In this document: in pieces, positions 17,717-26,686 of the stretch | Position numbering within the stretch: position 1 is the stretch's first letter | Layout: every line of letters starts with the position of its first letter | Assembly: GCA_934130025.1 (NCBI GenBank) | Contig: CAKOXG010000001.1 | Span: forward strand, 1-64,000 | Direction of reading: 5' to 3' | DNA from: an uncultured Clostridia bacterium | Lineage (GTDB): Bacteria; Bacillota; Clostridia; TANB77; CAG-508 | DNA length: 64,000 nucleotides | Program-made: the position numbers and the translations under genes | The notes under the pieces: generated by a model | Databases searched by the model: none | Told to the model about the DNA's origin: nothing | What the model saw: the letters and a program-made list of their open reading frames with translations, nothing else

Positions 17717-18811
17717 ATGAATAAGGGAATAAAAATACTAGTAATAATACTTATAGTACTTATAATTATAGCAGGAGGAATATTTGCTTATAAAATATAT
17801 AAGGATAAAATAAAAGATGCTTCAAATATTGCAGATGAGAATGTAGAAAATGTTGAAAATAATGACGCTTTAGAGGTTCCTATAAAGACAGTTCAAACAT
17901 TTAAAGGTAATGATAGACCTATAGCAGTAATGATTGATAACCATAAAGCAGCATTACCTCAAGCTGGTCTAAATGATGCGTATATGGTTTATGAGATAAT
18001 TGTAGAAGGTGGAGAAAGCAGGTTAATGGCTCTATTTAAGGGAAAAAGTATGGACAAAATTGGACCTGTAAGAAGCTCAAGACATTATTTTCTAGATTAT
18101 GCACTTGAGAATGATGCGATTTATGTTCATTTTGGATGGAGCCCTCAAGCAGAATATGACATTTCATCTTTAAAAGTGAATAATATAAATGGAATATCAG
18201 AAAGTGAAAAATCTTTCTGGAGAACAAAGGATAAGAGTGCACCACACAATGTAGCAACATCAACTGAAAAAATATTACAAATTGCAAAGCGTAAAGGATA
18301 TGCTACAACTTCAGATAAGAAAAGCATACTAAATTACACAGCTGACGAAGTAGAGCTAAAAAACGGAATGAATGCAGATGAAATTACAATACCATATTCT
18401 CAATCAAATACAGTTAAATATACCTATAATTCAGAAACGAAAAGGTACCAAAGATATTCAAAAGGCATAGAAGAGACAGATTGGACAACAAAAGAAAAAG
18501 TAACAACTAAAAATATAATAATCACATTTGCAAGAAATGCAGTTATTAATGATGGGGAAAATAAAGACAGGCAGACTTTATATAATATTGCTACTTTAGA
18601 TGGATATTATATAACAAATGGAAAAGCAATAAAAATAACATGTGAAAAAACATCTAGAAATTCACAAACAGTGTATAAAGATTTAGATGGAAATGAAATA
18701 AAAGTAAATGATGGAAATACTTTCGTGCAAATATGCCCAATAAATGCTAAAGTAGAAATTGTGGGAAATGGCGAAGATGTAGAAAACATAGAAAATACAG
18801 AAAATATGTAA
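17717..18811 (+). CDS. DUF3048 (YerB-like) membrane-anchored protein
   Basis: An N-terminal membrane anchor (residues about 5-27) is followed by an acidic linker and the DUF3048 fold, recognised by RPIAVMIDNH, GLNDAYMVYEIIVEGGESR, GPVRSSRHYFLDYA and the later NVATSTEKI. Family members are cell-surface proteins of unknown action. ATG 17717 lies five bases after GAGGGATG. It is the last gene before the convergent recO operon. Confidence 0.85.
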   Translation: MNKGIKILVIILIVLIIIAGGIFAYKIYKDKIKDASNIADENVENVENNDALEVPIKTVQTFKGNDRPIAVMIDNHKAALPQAGLNDAYMVYEIIVEGGESRLMALFKGKSMDKIGPVRSSRHYFLDYALENDAIYVHFGWSPQAEYDISSLKVNNINGISESEKSFWRTKDKSAPHNVATSTEKILQIAKRKGYATTSDKKSILNYTADEVELKNGMNADEITIPYSQSNTVKYTYNSETKRYQRYSKGIEETDWTTKEKVTTKNIIITFARNAVINDGENKDRQTLYNIATLDGYYITNGKAIKITCEKTSRNSQTVYKDLDGNEIKVNDGNTFVQICPINAKVEIVGNGEDVENIENTENM

Positions 18812-18821
18812 TAAAAAATAG

Positions 18822-18850
18822 TTAGGTTAAGGCTTTATAACCTTAACCTA
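18822..18850. terminator. Terminator between DUF3048 gene and recO
   Basis: A near-perfect stem TAGGTTAAGG/CCTTAACCTA. The minus-strand side is U-rich, so it mainly ends the era-yqzL-recO transcript; it may also slow the convergent one. Confidence 0.65.
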
Positions 18851-18888
18851 CTATAAAAATAAAACTTTATAAGAAATTAATTCTCAAA

Positions 18889-19650
18889 CTAATTAGGTTG
18901 AATAGAACCTGAAAAGGAATCGTAAGTATTACTTGGAGCTTTGTACTCCTTATCCAAATTTTTATTTAAATATAAACTACTAATCAATTTTAATTCTTTT
19001 TTAGAATCTTCAGAAATATTAAATGAATATAACTTCTTGGCAGGAGCTGTCTTAATATATTTTAAAGCATTAAATGTGTCTTGGCTAATTTTTATAGCGG
19101 ATTTATCAACTTTTCCGCATGAATTGCACACAAACCCACTATGAGCTAAACTAAAATAGCCAATATTATCCTTTTCACCACAGATAGTGCACTTTCCAAG
19201 TATTGGAGAATAACCTAGTAAAATCATCAAGCGCATCTCAAAAATAGAAAGTATAAAATCCTTTTCAACTTCTGTTTCAGAAATCATATATAAAGTATTT
19301 AAAAGTAGTTGAAGAATTTTATATGTATATTGGTTTTCGTCTGTAACATCATACACAATTCTTGATATAAATGAAGCATAAGTTAATTTATCTAAATCTG
19401 TTCTAATGTTGTAAAAAACTTCTATGGCTTCACATGAATTAATATTATAGGAATTAGCTCCGCTAAATATTACTAAATCACTAAAACTTAAAAATTGGGT
19501 GCCAGCCAAGAGAGGACTTTTGGGTTTTCTTGCTCCTTTGGCAGCACAACCAATTTTTCCTAAATCGGGAGTTAAAATAGAAACCATTTTATCAAAATCT
19601 CCCATATTACTTTCTAAAAGTACAATTCCCTTCGTCTTTATTATTCCCAT
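18889..19650 (-). CDS. recO: DNA repair protein RecO
   Basis: RecO loads RecA with RecR during recombinational repair. The OB-fold N terminus (IKTKGIVLLES...FDKMVSILTPDLGKIGCAAKGARKPKSPL) and the central four-Cys zinc site (CTICGE and CNSCGK) are present. Length 253 is normal. ATG 19650 has GAGGG upstream and overlaps the end of yqzL by 44 bases. Confidence 0.9.
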   Translation of the reverse strand: MGIIKTKGIVLLESNMGDFDKMVSILTPDLGKIGCAAKGARKPKSPLLAGTQFLSFSDLVIFSGANSYNINSCEAIEVFYNIRTDLDKLTYASFISRIVYDVTDENQYTYKILQLLLNTLYMISETEVEKDFILSIFEMRLMILLGYSPILGKCTICGEKDNIGYFSLAHSGFVCNSCGKVDKSAIKISQDTFNALKYIKTAPAKKLYSFNISEDSKKELKLISSLYLNKNLDKEYKAPSNTYDSFSGSIQPN

Positions 19651-19783
19651 CAATATCCCTCATAATGTGCTGCACAGAAGGTGAACTCATATCCTCTTGC
19701 AACTTTGTAATTTTTAAATATTCCATAAATGTATCTATATTTCCTGTATTTTTAAAAGTATTCCAAGCTATTTTTTCTAGCAT
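19607..19783 (-). CDS. YqzL-like small protein
   Basis: A 58-residue protein starting LEKIAWNTFKNTGNIDTFMEY, the hallmark of the short YqzL proteins encoded between era and recO in Firmicutes. The role is unknown. TAGGAGATGATTTT precedes ATG 19783. Confidence 0.8.
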   Translation of the reverse strand: MLEKIAWNTFKNTGNIDTFMEYLKITKLQEDMSSPSVQHIMRDIDGNNKDEGNCTFRK

Positions 19784-19845
19784 AAAATCATCTCCTATAT
19801 GTTCCTTATTAAAATTATCATTTGTAAATTTTTAAAAAATATACA

Positions 19846-20757
19846 TTATTCTGATTTGAATTTTTTAATCAAGGAAGCATCATTTAGCCAATCTTCCTTA
19901 ACCTTAACCCATAATTTTAGGTTAACTTTTACTCCAAACATTTTCTCAAGATCTTCTCTTGAATATGTTCCAATTCTTTTCAGCATCTGACCATTTTTCC
20001 CAATAATAATTCCTTTATGAGAATTACGGAGGCAGTAAATTGTTGCATCAATGTCATAAATATCTTCTTTATCTTTTGTTTTTCTAAATTTCATTTTGTC
20101 TACTTCAACATAAATTCCATGGGGGACTTCATCATCTAAAAGCTTTAAAGACTTTTCGCGAATAGTTTCTTCTGCAAGTTGCCTTAAAGTCTGGTCTGTA
20201 TATTCCTCAGTATCATAATATGCGGGACCTTCTTTTAAGTTCTTCTTTATTTCATTTAAAAGAACATCTAGATTTTTATTTTTTACAACAGAAATTGGAA
20301 CAACAGAAACAAAATCATATTCACTAGAATACAGATTTATAACAAAGGCAAGCTGTTCTTTATTTACTAAGTCTATTTTATTTATAACAAGAATACATTT
20401 TTTTCTAGATTCGATAATCTTATCTAAAATAATTCTGTCGCCTTTACCAATCTCTTTTGATGAAGCATCAACAACAAATAAAACTATATCAACATCGCTA
20501 AATGTTCCAAAAGCAGTTTCAATCATAACATTACCTAACTTTGTTTTGGGTTTATGTATTCCAGGTGTATCAACAAAAATAATTTGAGAGTTAGGGGTGT
20601 TCACAATTGCCTTTATTTTGGTTCTAGTTGTTTGCGATTTATTTGCAACTGCTGCAACTTTTTCTCCAACCATAGAATTTATAATACTTGATTTACCAAC
20701 ATTGGTTCTGCCAAGCATAGAAACAAAGCCAGATTTAAAATTTTTTGTATTTTCCAT
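19846..20757 (-). CDS. era: GTPase Era
   Basis: Era binds the 3' end of 16S rRNA and acts in 30S assembly. G motifs are all visible: GRTNVGKSS (G1), DTPGIH (G3), NKIDLV (G4). The C-terminal KH domain contains GIIIGKNGQMLKRIG. ATG 20757 follows GGAGATTATATTT and matches the family N terminus; earlier starts are unlikely. It heads the minus-strand era-yqzL-recO unit. Confidence 0.95.
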   Translation of the reverse strand: MENTKNFKSGFVSMLGRTNVGKSSIINSMVGEKVAAVANKSQTTRTKIKAIVNTPNSQIIFVDTPGIHKPKTKLGNVMIETAFGTFSDVDIVLFVVDASSKEIGKGDRIILDKIIESRKKCILVINKIDLVNKEQLAFVINLYSSEYDFVSVVPISVVKNKNLDVLLNEIKKNLKEGPAYYDTEEYTDQTLRQLAEETIREKSLKLLDDEVPHGIYVEVDKMKFRKTKDKEDIYDIDATIYCLRNSHKGIIIGKNGQMLKRIGTYSREDLEKMFGVKVNLKLWVKVKEDWLNDASLIKKFKSE

Positions 20758-20790
20758 AAATATAATCTCCATTAAAAATAATTCAAAGCA

Positions 20791-20819
20791 ATTATATAAT
20801 ATTTTTTGCAAAGTGTCAA
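20791..20819 (-). promoter_or_regulatory. era promoter
   Basis: Minus strand TTGACA (20819-20814), 17-base spacer, TATAAT (20796-20791); perfect match to consensus. Confidence 0.7.
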
Positions 20820-20834
20820 AAATTATGATATACT
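20806..20834 (+). promoter_or_regulatory. pth promoter, overlapping the era promoter
   Basis: TTGCAA (20806-20811), 17-base spacer, TATACT (20829-20834). The -35 box overlaps that of the divergent era promoter, so polymerase can occupy only one at a time. Confidence 0.6.
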
Positions 20835-20870
20835 AATGACTAGATTTTTTATTATAGGAAGGGAAAATTT

Positions 20871-21428
20871 ATGTATTTAATAGTTGGTCTTGGTAACCCA
20901 GAGCCAGAGTATAGCAAAACAAGGCACAATATGGGTTTTGATGTAATAAATAGATTATCAGAAAAGTTTGATATAAATGTAAATAAAGAAAAATTCAATG
21001 CACTTGTAGGAACAGGAGTAATTGAAGGAGAAAAAGTAATTTTAGCTAAGCCACAAACATATATGAACTCTAGTGGAGAAGCAGTTAAGCCATTAGCAAA
21101 CTTCTATAAAATCAATCCTGAAAATATAATATTAATATATGACGATATAGATATTGAAACAGGAAGCATGAAAATAAGAAAAAAGGGTGGAGCTGGAACA
21201 CATAATGGAATGAAATCAGTAGTAGCAGAACTTGGAACGACATTATTCCCAAGGGTAAGAGTTGGAACTGGAAAAAATGAAAAAATACCAAACCTAATAG
21301 ATTATGTAATAAAGAAAGTTGATGATGTTGAATATAAAAAGTTAGAAGAGGGAGTAGTAAAAGGAGCAGAAGCAATCAACGAAATATTAAAATTAGGAAT
21401 AGATAAAGCAATGAACAATCTAAATTAA
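20871..21428 (+). CDS. pth: Peptidyl-tRNA hydrolase
   Basis: Frees tRNA from dropped-off peptidyl-tRNA. Motifs GLGNPEPEYSKTRHNMGF (with catalytic His), KPQTYMNSSGEAV and YDDIDIETG plus GGAGTHNGMKS are all intact; 185 residues is typical. GGAAGGG precedes ATG 20871. First gene of a long plus-strand series. Confidence 0.95.
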   Translation: MYLIVGLGNPEPEYSKTRHNMGFDVINRLSEKFDINVNKEKFNALVGTGVIEGEKVILAKPQTYMNSSGEAVKPLANFYKINPENIILIYDDIDIETGSMKIRKKGGAGTHNGMKSVVAELGTTLFPRVRVGTGKNEKIPNLIDYVIKKVDDVEYKKLEEGVVKGAEAINEILKLGIDKAMNNLN

Positions 21429-21476
21429 CAGAAAGGAATTAGTCAATTTGCTATAAGGTTGATTATATAAGAGTAA

Positions 21477-22679
21477 ATGAAAGAAATTATTATAAATACG
21501 AACAACGAAAATACAGAAAACATTATGCTTATTGAAGATGGTGAATTAACGGAATATTATAATGAAGAAGATGAGGAAAATGTTTTGGAGGGCAACATAT
21601 ACTGCGGAATTGTAAAAAACATACTACCAGGAATGCAGTCAGCTTTTGTAGATATTGGAAAAGACAGAAATGCGTTTCTTCATATAAAAGACATTCTTCC
21701 AAAGATGAACAATGAAACAGGAAATAAAGAAATAGACTTTTCTGGCTATAAAGTTGAGGACTATGTAAAAACCGGAATGCCAATATTAGTACAGGTAAAA
21801 AAGGATGAGGAAGATAAAAAGGGAGCCAGAATTTCTACTAATATAAGCTTAACAGGAAGATTTTGCGTGCTTATGGTAAAGTCAAATTTTATTACGGTGT
21901 CGAAAAAAATCGAGGATGAAAATGAAAGAGGAAGACTCAAAAACATTGCGGAAGATTTCCTTAATGAGAATTCAGAAAAAGAACGATATGGAGTAATTAT
22001 AAGAACTGCTGCAAAAGGAAAAAAAGATAATGAAATAATAGAAGATATAAATAAATTAGTATATCTGTGGAAAATGATTGAGGAAAACTTCGAAGAATCA
22101 AAAAAGGATAGATGCCCTCAGCTGATTTGCCAAAATTATGATATAACTTCAAAATTCCTAACAGGAGTGATTGATTCTGGAATAGAAAGAATAGTTGTAA
22201 ATAATCAAAATGTGTATGAAAAAATTGGAGATTATTTAAAAACAATAAAAAAAGATCAAATTGAACTAAAAATTGAAAATGGAAATTTAATCAAGACGCA
22301 TGGGTTAGAGAAACAAGTAGAAAAAATGGAAAAAAGAAAGGTTTGGTTAAAATGTGGAGGTTTTATTACAATTGATAAAACAGAAGCATTAACTGCAATA
22401 GATGTAAATTCTGGAAAGTTTACAGGTAAGAGAGGATCGAACAAAGGAGACACAATACTAAAGGTAAATGAAGAAGCAACAGTTGAAATTGCAAAGCAAT
22501 TAAGGTTAAGAAATATAAGTGGAATAATTGTTGTCGATTATATAGATATGGAAAATGATGATGACAGAAATATTATTCTTCAGCTACTTGAAAAACAAAT
22601 GAAGAAAGATAGAAGTAAAAATCAAATAATAGGTTTTACAAAACTTGATTTATTAGAACTCACAAGAAAGAAAATGTAA
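21477..22679 (+). CDS. rng: Ribonuclease G/E-like endonuclease, short form
   Basis: Cuts single-stranded RNA, 5'-end sensitive. An N-terminal S1 domain (about residues 35-130) and the catalytic DNase I-like domain are present, with metal-ligand aspartates in AIDVNSGKFTG and VVDYIDMEND. It ends at LLELTRKKM, exactly where longer relatives continue into the CPxC zinc-link and small domain, so the usual tetramer-forming region is missing. The stop is not caused by a CGG site. The ribosome site before ATG 21477 is weak. Confidence 0.85.
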   Translation: MKEIIINTNNENTENIMLIEDGELTEYYNEEDEENVLEGNIYCGIVKNILPGMQSAFVDIGKDRNAFLHIKDILPKMNNETGNKEIDFSGYKVEDYVKTGMPILVQVKKDEEDKKGARISTNISLTGRFCVLMVKSNFITVSKKIEDENERGRLKNIAEDFLNENSEKERYGVIIRTAAKGKKDNEIIEDINKLVYLWKMIEENFEESKKDRCPQLICQNYDITSKFLTGVIDSGIERIVVNNQNVYEKIGDYLKTIKKDQIELKIENGNLIKTHGLEKQVEKMEKRKVWLKCGGFITIDKTEALTAIDVNSGKFTGKRGSNKGDTILKVNEEATVEIAKQLRLRNISGIIVVDYIDMENDDDRNIILQLLEKQMKKDRSKNQIIGFTKLDLLELTRKKM

Positions 22680-22751
22680 AAGAATATAGACAGGATTATA
22701 AAAAAATAGTAAAATAATGAATGAAAAAGTTTTATGGAAGGAAATGATAAA

Positions 22752-24521
22752 ATGGCAAATGAATATAGAACAAATAACTGTGGAGAACTAAACATATCAA
22801 ATGTTGGAAACACGGTTAAACTTGCAGGATGGGTACAAAGAATTAGAAATCTAGGTGGCATGACTTTTATAGATTTAAGAGATCAATATGGAATAACACA
22901 AATAGTTGTATCTGATGAAGAAATAAAAAAACAAATAGAAAATTTGTATACTGAGTGTGTTATATCTGTGGATGGAATTGTTGTAGAACGTTTAAATAAA
23001 AATAGTAAAATTGCAACAGGAGAAATAGAAATTGACGCAAAAAAAATAACTATATTAGGAACTTGTGAGCCTACTCTTCCATTTGAAATAAATTCGGAAA
23101 AGGTGGATATAAGCCAGGTAAGAGAAGATTTAAGATTGGAATATAGATTCTTAGACTTACGTAACGAAAAAATACATAACAGTATATTATTGCGTTCAAA
23201 AGTAATGAAAACAATAAGAGAAAAAATGGACGAAATGGGATTTGCAGAAATACAAACTCCAATACTTGCAAATTCATCTCCAGAAGGAGCAAGAGATTTC
23301 CTAGTTCCTAGTAGATTACATCCAGGAGAGTTTTATGCACTTCCTCAAGCACCTCAGCAATTTAAACAATTATTGATGATTTCTGGATTTGATAAATATT
23401 ATCAAATTGCTCCATGCTTTAGGGATGAAGACCCAAGAGCTGATAGGGCTCCAGGAGAATTTTACCAAGTAGATTTTGAGATGAGTTTTGCAACTCAAGA
23501 TGATGTACTTCACACGATGGAAGAATTAATCACCACTGTATTTAAAAAACATACAAATTGGAAAGTAGATGATGCCCCATTTATTCGTATACCATATAGA
23601 GAAGCCATGGAAAAATACGGAATAGATAAGCCAGATTTAAGAAATCCTTTAATTATACAAGATGCTACAGAAATATTTAAAGAAAGTGAATTTAATGCGT
23701 TTAAGGACAAGACAATAAAGGCAATTGTTGTTCCAAATGGAGCAACTCAAGGAAGAAAATTCTTCGATAGTATGACAGAATTTGCAGTTGAAGAACAAGG
23801 AGCAAAGGGTTTGGCTTGGACAAAGATTGATGAAAACAACATGCCACAAGGCGGAATTGCTAAATTCATAACAGAAGATATTTTAAAGGAGCTAGAAGAA
23901 AAGCTCGGAGCAAAAACTGGAGATAGCATATTCTTTATTGCAGATAAACTACAAGCTGCACAAAAAATCGCTGGACAAGTAAGAATTGAACTTGGAAAGA
24001 GACTTGATTTGATAGAAAAAAATACATATAAGTTCTGCTTTATAGTAGATTTCCCAATGTATGAATATAATGAAGATGAAGGAAAAATAGACTTTAACCA
24101 TAATCCTTTCTCAATGCCACAAGGAGGAATGGAAGCATTAGAAAATAGCAATCCATTGGATATACTGGCATATCAATTTGATTTAGTTGGAAACGGATAT
24201 GAAATGGCTTCTGGAGCAGTTAGAAATCATGATCCAAAATTAATGGTCAAGGCATTCGAAATAGCTGGATACACAGAAAAAAATGTTGAAGAAAAATTTG
24301 GTGCATTGTATAAAGCTTTTAAATATGGAACACCACCACATGCAGGAGCTGCACCAGGGTTGGATAGAATGATAATGCTAATTGCAGATACTCAAAATAT
24401 AAGAGAAGTAATTGCTTTCCCTAAAAACAAAAAAGCAAGAGATGCTATGATGAATGCTCCAAGTAGAGTGGAAGAAAAGCAATTAAAAGATGTTCATATA
24501 AAAATAGAAGGAGAAGAATAA
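22752..24521 (+). CDS. aspS: Aspartyl-tRNA synthetase (bacterial type)
   Basis: Charges tRNA-Asp, possibly tRNA-Asn too. N-terminal OB fold (KLAGWVQRIRNLGGMTFIDLRD), class II motif 2 FRDEDPRADRAPGEFYQ, the bacterial GAD insertion, and motif 3 GAAPGLDRMIML are seen. Length 589 is typical. ATG 22752 has GAAGG nine bases upstream; ATG 22734 lacks a site. Its stop overlaps the murT start. Confidence 0.95.
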   Translation: MANEYRTNNCGELNISNVGNTVKLAGWVQRIRNLGGMTFIDLRDQYGITQIVVSDEEIKKQIENLYTECVISVDGIVVERLNKNSKIATGEIEIDAKKITILGTCEPTLPFEINSEKVDISQVREDLRLEYRFLDLRNEKIHNSILLRSKVMKTIREKMDEMGFAEIQTPILANSSPEGARDFLVPSRLHPGEFYALPQAPQQFKQLLMISGFDKYYQIAPCFRDEDPRADRAPGEFYQVDFEMSFATQDDVLHTMEELITTVFKKHTNWKVDDAPFIRIPYREAMEKYGIDKPDLRNPLIIQDATEIFKESEFNAFKDKTIKAIVVPNGATQGRKFFDSMTEFAVEEQGAKGLAWTKIDENNMPQGGIAKFITEDILKELEEKLGAKTGDSIFFIADKLQAAQKIAGQVRIELGKRLDLIEKNTYKFCFIVDFPMYEYNEDEGKIDFNHNPFSMPQGGMEALENSNPLDILAYQFDLVGNGYEMASGAVRNHDPKLMVKAFEIAGYTEKNVEEKFGALYKAFKYGTPPHAGAAPGLDRMIMLIADTQNIREVIAFPKNKKARDAMMNAPSRVEEKQLKDVHIKIEGEE

Positions 24522-25900
24522 TGTTCAAATTTTATATAGCCTTTTATGTAGCAAAATTTATAATGTTTTGCATTAAATTACTAAAATCATTAAAAATAAT
24601 TAAAGCTAATGCTTCTTTTTTTCCTGGAAAAGTTGCAATAAAAATAGATAAAGATTTCTTAAAGAAAATCGCAAAACCAGACAAAATAATTGCAGTAACA
24701 GGAACAAATGGTAAAACTACCGTGTGTAATTTGCTAATTGGAATTCTTGAATCAAGTGGTAAAAAGGTGCTGGATAACAGATTAGGAGCCAACATAGATG
24801 CTGGTGTTGCATCAGCATTTATAGCTGGAACAACCATTTTTAACAAAACGAAATATGATGTTGGAATATTGGAAGTAGACGAAAGAAGTTCTATAAAAGT
24901 TTATTCATATATTACACCTACATATTTAGTATGTACAAACTTATTTAGAGACTCTATAAGAAGAAATGCACACCCAGAATTTATTTTGAGCATAATAAAT
25001 AAAGCATTACCTAAAGAAACAAAACTTGTATTGAATGCTGATGACTTGATAAGCAGTTCGCTTGGAAGTGAAAATGAAAGAGTTTATTTTGCAATTGATA
25101 AGCTTGATACTGATAGAACAGAGTCAATTAATATAATAAACGACATGAGAGTTTGCCCAAAATGTAATACAAAATTGGAATACAATTATGTAAGGTATCA
25201 TCATATTGGAAATGCGTATTGTCCAAAATGTGGATTTAAATCTCCAAAAGCTGATTATAAAGCAGTAAATGTAGATTTTGAAAACAGAAAATTAACAATT
25301 AAGCATAAGGAAATAGAAAGTAATTATAAATTAATTTCTAATAGTATATTTAATATATATAACGAGGTTGCTGTTATAGCTGTATTAACAGAGATAGGCT
25401 TAACATATGAACAAATACAAAGTGCGCTTGAGAAAGAGAAAATTGTAGAAAGTAGATATTCAGAAGAAAGTATAAATGGAATAAAAATAGTTAACCATTT
25501 AGCAAAAGGGCAAAACCCAATTGCATGTTCTTGTGTATTTGATTACATAAGGCATGAAAAAGGTAATAAAGAACTTGTTTTATTATTGTATGACAAATTT
25601 GATGCAAAAAGTTCATCTGAAAGTATGCCATGGCTATATGATTGTGATTTTGAATTCTTGAATGATGACAGTATACAAAAAATAATTATTGGAGGGCCAA
25701 GGGCAGAAGATTTTTATTTAAGACTACTAATTGCAGGAGTTCCAAAAGAAAAGTTAATATTTGTGGATAATGCAGAAAAAACATCAGAATATGTATCACT
25801 AGCAGAAGATATATATATATTGTATGATGTATATGATGAAGATATAGCTATGAATGTAAAGAAAAATATAAAAGAGAGAATCGTTGGAGGTGGTAAGTAA
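24521..25900 (+). CDS. murT: Lipid II isoglutaminyl synthase, MurT subunit
   Basis: Mur-ligase-like subunit that amidates the D-Glu of the peptidoglycan stem. ATP loop VTGTNGKTT near residue 62, a four-Cys zinc ribbon (CPKCNTK and CPKCGFK, about residues 209-235) inserted in the central domain, and a C-terminal DUF1727 region. It shares a base with gatD, its partner. Confidence 0.93.
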   Translation: MFKFYIAFYVAKFIMFCIKLLKSLKIIKANASFFPGKVAIKIDKDFLKKIAKPDKIIAVTGTNGKTTVCNLLIGILESSGKKVLDNRLGANIDAGVASAFIAGTTIFNKTKYDVGILEVDERSSIKVYSYITPTYLVCTNLFRDSIRRNAHPEFILSIINKALPKETKLVLNADDLISSSLGSENERVYFAIDKLDTDRTESINIINDMRVCPKCNTKLEYNYVRYHHIGNAYCPKCGFKSPKADYKAVNVDFENRKLTIKHKEIESNYKLISNSIFNIYNEVAVIAVLTEIGLTYEQIQSALEKEKIVESRYSEESINGIKIVNHLAKGQNPIACSCVFDYIRHEKGNKELVLLLYDKFDAKSSSESMPWLYDCDFEFLNDDSIQKIIIGGPRAEDFYLRLLIAGVPKEKLIFVDNAEKTSEYVSLAEDIYILYDVYDEDIAMNVKKNIKERIVGGGK

Positions 25901-26631
25901 TGCTCAAAATAGAAGTTTTATATCCAGAGGTTTGTAACTTATTTGGCAATATGTATAATATAAAATATTTGCAACAATCTGTAAAAGATATAGAAATTAT
26001 AAATACATCGCTAACGGATGAGCCAAAGTTTATAAGTGAAAATATAAATATGGTTTACATGGCTCCAATGACGGAAAAAACGCAAGAATTAGTAATAAAA
26101 AAACTAAAGCCATATACAGAAAAAATAAAAGAATTAATTGAAGATAATAAAGTATTTTTGGTGATAGGAAATGCACTAGAAGTATTTGGAAAGTATATTG
26201 AAAATGAAGATGGAAGCAAAATTGAAGCATTAGGTATTACCGATTTGTATGCAAAGAGAGATATGATGCACAGATATAATTCTTTATACTTAGGAGAATT
26301 GGATGCAGGAAAAGATGAGAAAACAAAAATTGTTGGCTTTATGTCACAGTTTGCTATGTCTTATGGGGATAATTCTAAAAATTATATGTTTAAAACAATT
26401 AGGGGACCAGGAATAAATGAGGAATCAAAATTCGAAGGAATAAGAATAAATAACTTTATGGGAACATATTTGTTGGGACCACTACTTGTTATGAATCCGT
26501 TATTTACAAGGTATTTATTAAAGCTACTAGGGGTAAAAGAATATAGCCTAGCATTCGAGAAAGAAGCAATGGAATGCTATGAAGCAAGAGTAAAAGAGTT
26601 CGAAAATCCCAATGTGGCTTATGATGAATAA
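25900..26631 (+). CDS. gatD: GatD-like amidotransferase subunit lacking catalytic Cys and His
   Basis: Homologue of GatD, the glutaminase that supplies ammonia to MurT. N-terminal LYPEVCNLFGNMYNI and the NNFMGTYLLGPLLVMNP end align with the family. The nucleophile elbow, normally like ICGGYQLLG, reads VIGNALEVFG, so the Cys is gone; the usual GTYLHGPLL reads GTYLLGPLL, so the catalytic His is gone too. The frame is clean and the pair is coupled to murT, so it is retained but probably unable to hydrolyse glutamine. It may hold MurT in shape or pass free ammonia. Confidence 0.85.
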   Translation: MLKIEVLYPEVCNLFGNMYNIKYLQQSVKDIEIINTSLTDEPKFISENINMVYMAPMTEKTQELVIKKLKPYTEKIKELIEDNKVFLVIGNALEVFGKYIENEDGSKIEALGITDLYAKRDMMHRYNSLYLGELDAGKDEKTKIVGFMSQFAMSYGDNSKNYMFKTIRGPGINEESKFEGIRINNFMGTYLLGPLLVMNPLFTRYLLKLLGVKEYSLAFEKEAMECYEARVKEFENPNVAYDE

Positions 26632-26664
26632 ATGGTTTATAGGCTTAACCATAAAAACCTAAAT
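26632..26664 (+). promoter_or_regulatory. Pseudoknot-like leader element, copy 1
   Basis: Directly after the gatD stop. ATGGTT (26632-26637) pairs with AACCAT; the loop TAGG can pair with the later CCTA, giving an H-type pseudoknot joined by an A-rich stretch just before the ribosome site of the aminotransferase gene. A near copy precedes topA (41306-41337). Topology recalls preQ1-I riboswitches, but the key loop bases do not match. Confidence 0.5.
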
Positions 26665-26686
26665 AAATTTTAAAGGAATTTTGTAT

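Noticed and set aside
26632..26664. preQ1-I riboswitch
   Set aside because: Overall fold is similar, but the conserved loop bases of preQ1-I are absent and the downstream genes are not queuosine genes.
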